Assembly: GCA_018881555.1 (NCBI GenBank)
Contig: JACAXG010000167.1
Span: 1,271,920 to 1,335,919 of the forward strand
Length of the DNA: 64,000 nucleotides
Direction of reading: 5' to 3'
From: Amblyornis subalaris
Lineage: Eukaryota; Chordata; Aves; Passeriformes; Ptilonorhynchidae
Shown here: positions 57,101 through 64,000 of the stretch, in pieces
How the letters are laid out: every line of letters begins with the position of its first letter
Numbering within the stretch: the stretch's first letter is position 1
Notes under the pieces: generated by a model
Database searches by the model: none
What the model was told of the DNA's origin: nothing
Seen by the model: only the letters and a program-made list of their open reading frames with translations
Translations under genes and position numbers: made by a program

Positions 57101-60100
57101 GTCTTCTGTTCCTGTTTCCTGCCCTCTTCCTGCCCAGTGAATTCTTTCTTATAGAATACAACCTCTCTAGGGTTTTTGCTGTTGAGGAATTTGGAGTTGC
57201 AGCAATAACCTGTTGAAGGAATCTAGTAATTAATACAAGTTATTCAACATGAATTTAAAAGTTTTTAGTTTGACTGTTAGTTCTAGGCATTTTAACTAGA
57301 ATTAAACAGCCTTACTTCTGGATGAGATTAAAAAGAGGAATGAATTTGCAGCTTAGAGTGTATTAAGTTCTTTCTGACATGACTGTTATCACTGCTTCAA
57401 AATATCTCATAGTCAAAAACTGCCATCTGCCTTACTGCTTATATTTACAGAATCTTTAATATTTGATACTGTGCACTGGAAAGACATTCCCTTAAATCCT
57501 CTAGGACTAGAATTAAAAAGTCATGCACAGGGTGACACGAGTATGAACAGTACTTTGGTGTAGCAGATTTTTCTTGAGTGAGATGGAAACCAAAAGGCCT
57601 ATTTAGTTTGAGAAAGGCTTGTATTTTTAAAGGTGCTGAGTTTATCAGTGTGAGTTTCTGATTACTCTTTCAGTAAGGCACAGTCAAGTATTTTCCCTAG
57701 AGGAGAAGCAAGTTTAAAGTAGCTACCATTACGACATACTTCAGGCTTCATGATTAATTGGAGAGACTCCTTACTAGGCCCCACCTTAGTAACTCAAGTA
57801 ATTGGCATTTTTATACTACAAACGGTGCTGTCCTTTCTCCATTGAAACTTTATAACGTGGTCACTAATTTAGGTGAGGAAATCTTTCTATTCATGCTCTT
57901 CTATTGCACTTTGTTGCTCTGCAGAGATGTTTTGCTCCAAGTTGTGCAGCTGTGCTGTCAGTTGCAGGTGCTTTGCACTTGTCCAGAACATAAATTGTTA
58001 CAGAGTGAGCAGACAATATCTAAAAACTCTTACATGCTCAAAGAACATCTTGGTTTATCCTTGAAACAATTAAATCTTTCAAATACCAAAAATATCAGTG
58101 GCTTCTCCTTCTGCCCCTCATGGTCCTTTTACCTCTGCCCCTNCTGCTCCCCAGCAAGATAGAAAATGTAATGTAACTGTCAGTTTTCTACTAATTGCTT
58201 TAAAAAGGCAAAGTATTTTTAAGTAATGATAATTCGGTGGTGTTTCCTCCTACATAGCAGCACTTAGTTTTTGTTGTGAATTGTATTGTAATTGTCTGAA
58301 AGTATTTTCTGTACTGAGCAGGAGATGTCTGTGGAGGTAACTACACACAGACTAGATAAAAATGTTTGGTTTGTGTGTGTATATATGTATTGATATCTAC
58401 TTACATGAGACTCTTGGGGGTTTGGATCTGTTGACTCTTCATTTTCCTAACCTGAACGAGAGGTGAGGCAGAGAGAAACTGCAGTCTTGTAAGAAAATTT
58501 CCAAGGTAAAATGGAACATACTGGATTTGATTACTTTAGTGTACTGTGTATTTCCTTTTAGCCATGGCTGTTGAACAGAGAGATTTTTCTATACTTTCAT
58601 TTGATGGTTATGCCAATTCCTTGGCCTGTTGCAGTTCAAGAAGGAGGTCTGAGAATTTGTGCTACTNCACCTTCCTTTCCAGAAGTGGTGTAGTGACTGC
58701 CTTTCATGTGGAAGAAAGTACTCCACCCTTTTGGACACAGGGCTTTTGCTTTTAGGGATGGGAGAGGGATTTCAGAAGGGACTTNGGTTTTTCTGTCTTG
58801 TTTTCTATTTGTCTACCTGTTCTGGAAAATGTAGAGCAGCCTAACACTTTTTCCCTGTATAGCAAGGGACAAGCAGTTTTTGTTAGAACAGGCCAGTTCC
58901 ATACCTTCAGCTGTAGAAAACTAAGAGAAATTACAGAAACAGACATGGGCTAGACCTGTCTTAGTTCAGNTATGAAGCTGGGAATAGGAGTGATAGCCTG
59001 ACTGCCAGGCTCTGAGAGCACACTGACACTTCCATGTCTCTGGGTCTGAGGAATGATTAGGAAAACTTGATTATTCAACATGAATTATTTCTTTCTTCCA
59101 TGTTGTTTTGTCCATGGAAGTGAAATACAAATCTATGAAGTTGACAGTTCTGCAATTGCAATTACATCTTTTGCAGTCTATAATTGTTTCGTATTGGTCA
59201 GGAATANCTAATTATGTGGCTTTCTAAGTTGCATGTGTGTAATTGAGGAAAGCAGAATATCTCATACAGCTCTTAATTGTCATAATTTCCTTATGTGTCT
59301 TTATTTGAGATTAGTGTATTTTACTGAGGGTATTTTACTTAACTCTCAGTATTTATAACATTTTATCTTCTAAGGATGAAAAACCGGTATATGTCATCTG
59401 GTTTATGAACAGTTTGTTTGATTTATCCCTCTTCTGTACTAGTTTTAAATAAATGGGAAGAGTTTCCAATTTTGAAGATCATATAAATAAAAAGAAGTCT
59501 AGTTTNACTGTCAAGTATCAGGCTCTGTTTGCTTTTTTTCAATCAACCTGTTGCCAGTCACTAGCCATTTGTCCCCTAAAGTGGTTATTCGTGAAAATTT
59601 AGTGAATTTTGAGAATTTTGGAGGGGGAAAAGTTAATTATTTTGTGAGTACAACTGTTATAAGCCATTAAGATAGTTCAGTAGTGAAGCATAGCACAGCT
59701 GTATCTACTCTGAAGATGGAGAAACGTTAAAACTTGTCTTATCAAGCTTAATTAATTCTATAAGTATGCCAGAATTACCATACTGATATGTGCAACACTT
59801 GACATTTCCTCTCTCCCCCCTCCTCCCCTCAGTTCACTAGTGGACAAAGCCTGTTTCAAGTGGTTTAAATAGAGCAGTGTTCTGCACTTTGACCCCATAC
59901 AAATAAACTTGTACCTTGCTGGGGTTCCAGACTGGAGCCACCTGGGCTCTGCTCTTTGGAAAGTGCCTTTCACATGGCTGAGGCACTGGGATATGAACCA
60001 GTCAGGGGGGAATTGGTAACTTTTCCTTCCTTCTCTTCAAGGAAATTTACATGGAGAGGTTTTATTTAAACACACTGTGGAGTAGATCTTTCTCAGGCAA

Positions 60101-63100
60101 AGCTTGCAGTAGCCTCATGGCATTCCAGCTTTCTTCTGCTGTGTGTTGATGGAAATTGATGAACTTCTCTGTCACTTAATCACAGGATTTAACACAACAG
60201 TATTCCTTATAAAGTGGTCAGACTTGGAATTGCAGAGTTCCAGTATCCTGGTGTGTTTGTAAGACAGCATTGATGGCGTAGCAAAAGCTGTCAAACACCT
60301 ATTTTTCTTTCCATTCACCTGCCTTTTTGTGGGATTGCTTGTAGCAAGAGGGAGAATGAAAAGGTACCATATTAAATGGTAGTATAATCAAGGAATAAAT
60401 GGATAGGGTNGGGAAAAAAACCCCAACAAAACCAAACAAACCCCAGAGATTGCTAGATAATAGTAACAGGTGTGCAGCCAGTGGCTATGGTCTGAAATGT
60501 GCAGTTGTATTGATAAGAATGTCTAAATTGCACTGAGACTTTTGCATCCAAAGCGTTACTTTGTACTGGCTTGAATCTCTGTGTGAAAATCTGTTCTTAG
60601 ATTGAATTCTGAATACCAACTTTGCTTTTTCTTGTGAACCAAAGAATGGGTGAATAGAGGTCTTGAAAGACATGTTTTAGAGGAAATTCTCCATTGTGAA
60701 ATGAAGAGGAGCCTTGGGATTGAGCTCTGATCATCTTGTGCTGATGTGTTTTCTTGGCTTCATCCTAGTTTTTGATGATGGTGATGAAAGGACCTTGAGA
60801 CGAACTTCATTATGCTTGAAGGGAGAAAGGCACTTTGCAGAAAGTGAGGTAAGACATGATGGACATGAAATAAAAACTAAACAGTTCATTCATATATTTT
60901 TTATAATAAGATTATTGCAAACTTAATTTTGTTTCTTCTTCTTCCGTGTAGACACTTGATCAACTGCCACTAACCAATCCAGAGCACTTTGGAACTCCAG
61001 TTATTGGGAAGAAATCTAACAGAGGGAGAAGATCTTCTCTTCCTGTGTGAGTTTTGATGGTGTTCTGCTTTTCCGTTGCTAAAACTGAGGCAGTACCGTT
61101 GAAGCTGCAATGATCCGAATGCTCTGTCACATGAATTATGTGCACAGTCTATGGATTTAAATACTCACTTCTTGGCAGACATGGTCATAAACTGCCAATA
61201 TTATGAAATGGAAGGTTTTTTTGTTTTAGTACCCTTAGAACATTTATGCTTCTTTCATCTAATAGGAAATGTAGGATTTTTAACCTTCTTTATACTGCAC
61301 CTTTTTATAAAAGAAAAAAGGTGCTTTTTAATTTTTGGGGTAGAGACCNTTTCTCTTTTGTTTCATGTCTGTGTACAATCAAAACCTGAGTCATGTCTCC
61401 AATTCTGATATTATGCTGTTATGAAATACTACTACTTTGAAAGAATTTCTNCAAAATTCCTCTTACTGAGTAAGTGCACTTAATATTTACGTGTATTTCA
61501 AGCAATTTCAGCTCTTAAAATTCTAATTTAGTTTTTGAAGCTTTGCAAAATAGGAAGAAAAATCTGGTTGTAAGCTGTTTTGGCTTTCAAGCAGTAACTT
61601 CAGGCATAAACTTTAAAATACTGTACATTTTGCTAATTTAGTACTGAAGATGAAAAGGAAGAAGAAAGTAGTGAAGAAGAGGATGAAGATAAAAGGCGCC
61701 TCAATGATGAATTGCTTGGCAAGGTTGTGAGTGTGACTTGTAATTCAGAGAAGGCAGACTGGTACCCAGCTTTGGTGAGTTCCTTTTACAGCAAAGCTGT
61801 GAATGTAGTCAGGCTAAGCTCTACTCCCATGTTTGCTAAAAATACCAGTGTTTTGCAGTATCTATGAAGAGTAGGAAAGCAGAGATTAACATTTATGTAT
61901 AATTTACAGTTTTGTGGCGTTACAGTGTTTTAAAACTGCATACAAAATGATCAGTGTGTAACGATACTTTCCTTCTAAAAGTAAGGTTTGTTAGGACTTG
62001 CACTCCCAGGCAATTTAAGGGGATCTAGATTTATGAATTTTAATTGCAGTGTGATTTTAATTTTATTTATATATGTAATGATGGTCTTTTTCCTTAGATT
62101 TTGAGTTTTATGAAATACTTGTTTCTTTGATGCTTACATTTGCACTACATTGCACATAAGTGGGTTTGTGACTTTAAATAGATGCTTTTAAAAAATTTTG
62201 TGTGAACAAGAATAAAAAAAGCAGAATGAATGAACAGGGTCCTGTAATGTGACCTCAGTAGATTAGTTTTGAGTTTCCAAATGAATTTTAAACTTTTTTG
62301 GCTTGTACATAACAAGTCCAGTTAATAGTTTGGGGTAAATTGCTTCTTGAAATTTGTTGTTGTTGGCCTTAGTAGTATACTAAATTGAAGTAGGTTTGTT
62401 TTCCCAGTACTGGAAATATAATAGAAGAAACTGGAAAACAGCGATTTTCCTGCAGTCTATCTTTCTTTCCTTTCAAGATCAGCTCTTTTTTATCTTTTTT
62501 AATTTTTTTTTTTATTTTATGAAGTAGTGTTTTATTTGAATCTCCAGGTTGTGTCACCCAGCTGCAACGACGACGTCACCGTGAAGAAGGACCAGTGTTT
62601 AGTTCGATCCTTTGCNGATTCCAAATTGTAAGTGATAGCTCACTTTGATTAGATGTCTCTGGGAGGCAACTGGGAAACTAATTACATATTGCTCCTGAAG
62701 ACATTTGTACCCTTTCCTTTTGGAAGATGGACCCATTTAGCATTCGCAGTCCATTTCCAGCTAACTCCTTCTGTGCTTTCTCACCCTTCTTCCCATGATA
62801 AGAATTCATTGAATCAAAATTTCTGGTGCTTCTTCATTTAAAAATATCAACTTGTAAACACCTGGATGTTTTTCTTTTTAATTTAAATNTTTCTGTCCTT
62901 TAAAGTGTGAGTTTTGATTTTAATTATTTCCCTTAATGTCTTAAATGATCGTCTTTATGGGTGTCTGTTGCAGTAGTTTGGGTATCTGACTCATTACCTC
63001 CAGTGCCTGGAAGTCCATGGCTATTTAAATAGTTTATAAGGGTTTCATCTACTTCTTTTTTAATAGAAAAGTGAATTTAAATAGACTTGATAATTAAAAT

Positions 63101-63841
63101 ACTTACAGAATCTGAACAAGATTCCTGCAAAAAGAAAGGTCCTATTAGGACCTCTCCTAAAAGGGAGAGGGAGGAGGGGGAGAGAGAGAGATGTGTGTTT
63201 TACTTAAAGAGTAACATATTTATAAGAGCACGAAGATTTTGTTGTTTGGTTTTTTTTTTTTTAAGACTTCTTCCCTTTATTTCTCTTCATTGTTACTTGC
63301 ATTGCATCTGTCTCAAGATATTGTAACTAAAAACTTCCTTACCAAAGGCCACCTGTCACCCTCTTTCTCTCAAAATCAACAGGTTTCGATTTTTGATAGC
63401 CATGATTTTGGGTAGGTTGTGAGTACTTGATTACTGGAATGTATTTCAGGTACCTGAAGACTTAATTCATTTTGGCCTTTCAATGTAGACATGTATCATC
63501 AGCCTTCTGGATAAGCCTGGCTTTCCTATACTGGAGGTCAAATGTTGCTGGTAAAACATCTACACTTGCTGTTTGACTTTTCTCCCCCCCCCCCCCAGAG
63601 CATTATGGCTTTAACTTCAGAAAATGGCCTTAGACAGTTAGTTGTTAGCAAGGACCTTGCAAGTGAAGGATAAATCTTGAAAATTTTGGAAGTGGCTGGT
63701 TTTCTAATCAAATGCTTGCTTTTCTGGGATGTAAAAATAATAACAAAATCTTATTCTTTTACAGTTACTCAATAGCAAGAAAAGACATTAAGGAACTAGA
63801 TCTTCAAAACTTACCAAAATCGGAGTCCTCTCCTAAAAAAG
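45140..63841 (+). CDS. ARID4A: ARID4A (RBBP1), 5' part, codons 1-246 and beyond the window
   Basis: ARID4A is known as a nuclear RB-binding protein that recruits SIN3-HDAC repression complexes. Coding exons in the window: 45196-45201, 46425-46535, 48836-48901, 49816-49906, 60769-60848, 60952-61046, 61642-61774, 62548-62627, 63765-63841; the exon with the ATG begins at 45140. They form an unbroken 246-codon frame plus one base, with a GT donor at 63842. The start (MK, then [20 protein letters not shown]) is conserved, with A at -3. Residues about 3-120 are the N-terminal Tudor-like module ([38 protein letters not shown]). An acidic run, [18 protein letters not shown], follows at residues 152-169, then the PWWP-like region from about 175 ([20 protein letters not shown]). 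The ARID, chromo-barrel and RB-binding parts lie beyond the window; the usual protein is about 1,250 residues. The ARID4B paralogue is less likely given the sequence and neighbours. Confidence 0.95.
45196..45201 (+). CDS. ARID4A: ARID4A first coding exon (two codons)
   Basis: Only ATG AAG is coded before the donor aag|gtaggc. The 56-nt 5' UTR part of this exon starts at 45140 after gttttgcag and has no upstream ATG. Confidence 0.92.
46425..46535 (+). CDS. ARID4A: ARID4A coding exon, residues 3-39
   Basis: Codes [20 protein letters not shown] and the basic stretch [10 protein letters not shown]. Acceptor ttctctctag, donor aag|gtaagt. Confidence 0.97.
48836..48901 (+). CDS. ARID4A: ARID4A coding exon, residues 40-61
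   Basis: Codes [19 protein letters not shown] and PLR. Acceptor atctttcag, donor aga|gtatgt. The preceding intron is 2.3 kb. Confidence 0.95.
49816..49906 (+). CDS. ARID4A: ARID4A coding exon, residues 62-91
   Basis: Codes [18 protein letters not shown] to SWYTV plus one base. Acceptor ttgttgcag, donor gtag|gtgagt. Confidence 0.96.
49907..60768 (+). other. ARID4A: 10.9-kb intron of ARID4A
   Basis: Largest intron in the window, AT-rich. Only one small CR1 piece was recognised, and no nested gene or small RNA with intact boxes was found. A dinucleotide-like AT stretch lies near 56140-56170. Confidence 0.8.
53212..53273 (+). mobile_element. Short CR1 3' end in the large ARID4A intron
   Basis: The run gcctt, then gaaggtcttttccagcctaa and atgattcaatgatttgatga, is the CR1 terminus with its octamer-like repeats. 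About 60 bp survives. Confidence 0.82.
60769..60848 (+). CDS. ARID4A: ARID4A coding exon, residues 92-118
   Basis: Completes Val92 and codes [19 protein letters not shown] to AESE. Acceptor catcctag, donor gag|gtaaga. Confidence 0.96.
60952..61046 (+). CDS. ARID4A: ARID4A coding exon, residues 119-149
   Basis: Codes [19 protein letters not shown] to RRSSLP plus two bases of Val150. Acceptor tccgtgtag, donor cctgt|gtgagt. Confidence 0.95.
61642..61774 (+). CDS. ARID4A: ARID4A coding exon, residues 150-194
   Basis: Carries the acidic tract and [14 protein letters not shown] to WYPAL. Acceptor gctaatttag, donor ttg|gtgagt. Confidence 0.96.
62548..62627 (+). CDS. ARID4A: ARID4A coding exon, residues 195-220
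   Basis: Codes [18 protein letters not shown] to DSK. One ambiguous base gives GCN, alanine whatever it is. Acceptor atctccag, donor aaatt|gtaagt. Confidence 0.95.
63166..63192. repeat. GA-rich simple repeat
   Basis: A short purine tract of GAG and GA repeats inside an ARID4A intron. Confidence 0.75.
63584..63596. repeat. Poly(C) run of 13
   Basis: Thirteen C residues precede an AG in an ARID4A intron. The AG does not mark an exon: the frame that follows does not fit the gene. Confidence 0.85.
63765..63841 (+). CDS. ARID4A: ARID4A coding exon, residues 221-246 (last in window)
   Basis: Completes Phe221 and codes [18 protein letters not shown] to PKK plus one base. Acceptor ttttacag, donor aaag|gtaaat. 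The C-terminal part of this exon is more diverged than the start. Confidence 0.93.
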
Positions 63842-64000
63842 GTAAATTAGAATAAATTCTGGGTGTTTAAAAGAAGCAATTTTATGCAATAATACTTTTA
63901 ACAATGGCAGATAAATGATGACTTGTTNATTTCTGATAATTGCTCTTGGATGTTTCTTAAACAATTTTAAATGGGATAAATCAGAGAAACTTTGGATATA

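Noticed and set aside
63584..63600. Poly(C) followed by AG as a splice acceptor in ARID4A
   Set aside because: The following frame does not match ARID4A, and the acceptor at 63763-63764 gives the conserved sequence in the right phase.

Overview
The window is ordinary nuclear DNA from a bird. Two observations show this: (1) many 5'-truncated copies of the avian LINE CR1, with the typical 3' end (a segment beginning tggaagtgttccaggccagg, then a tail ending in repeats like ttctatgat); (2) three split genes with vertebrate GT-AG introns whose conceptual proteins match vertebrate ACTR10, PSMA3 and ARID4A. The same three genes lie next to each other in the same order and orientation on human chromosome 14q (established knowledge). 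Single ambiguous bases (n) are scattered through the window, as in a draft assembly. A passerine or other neoavian bird is likely from the CR1 style, but I cannot name a species.

Layout. 1-8.9 kb: intergenic DNA with CR1 fragments, and one AT-rich block (about 4.1-4.8 kb) that looks like a conserved regulatory element. 8.9-18.7 kb: CpG island and the complete ACTR10 gene (13 coding exons, 417 aa, plus strand). 18.7-21.5 kb: intergenic DNA with three clustered minus-strand CR1 pieces. 21.53-21.60 kb: a complete tRNA-Lys(CTT) gene on the minus strand. 21.64-31.2 kb: CpG-island promoter and complete PSMA3 gene (11 coding exons, 255 aa, plus strand). 31.2-43.6 kb: gene-poor interval with a few CR1 copies, a 20-bp minisatellite and a G16 run. 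43.6-45.2 kb: a large CpG island with a dense CCAAT-box cluster, the 5' end of ARID4A. 45.2-64.0 kb: the first 246 codons of ARID4A (nine coding exons), leaving the window in the intron after codon 246.

The three proteins work in different systems: ACTR10 (Arp11) in the pointed-end complex of dynactin, PSMA3 (alpha7) in the outer ring of the 20S proteasome, and ARID4A (RBBP1) in the RB/SIN3-HDAC chromatin repression machinery. They are neighbours, not a pathway. All exon boundaries below were read by hand; the summed exon lengths give intact frames of 417 and 255 codons plus stop for ACTR10 and PSMA3, the same lengths as the human proteins as I remember them.

I did not find an undescribed biological system. 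The best items for a second look are a probable U12-type (minor spliceosome) intron in ACTR10, a tRNA-Lys gene divergent from and only about 136 bp from the PSMA3 start codon, a six-fold CCAAT cluster at the ARID4A CpG island that may also drive an antisense RNA resembling human PSMA3-AS1, an ACTR10 first intron made almost wholly of a CR1 copy, and the AT-rich block near 4.1-4.8 kb.
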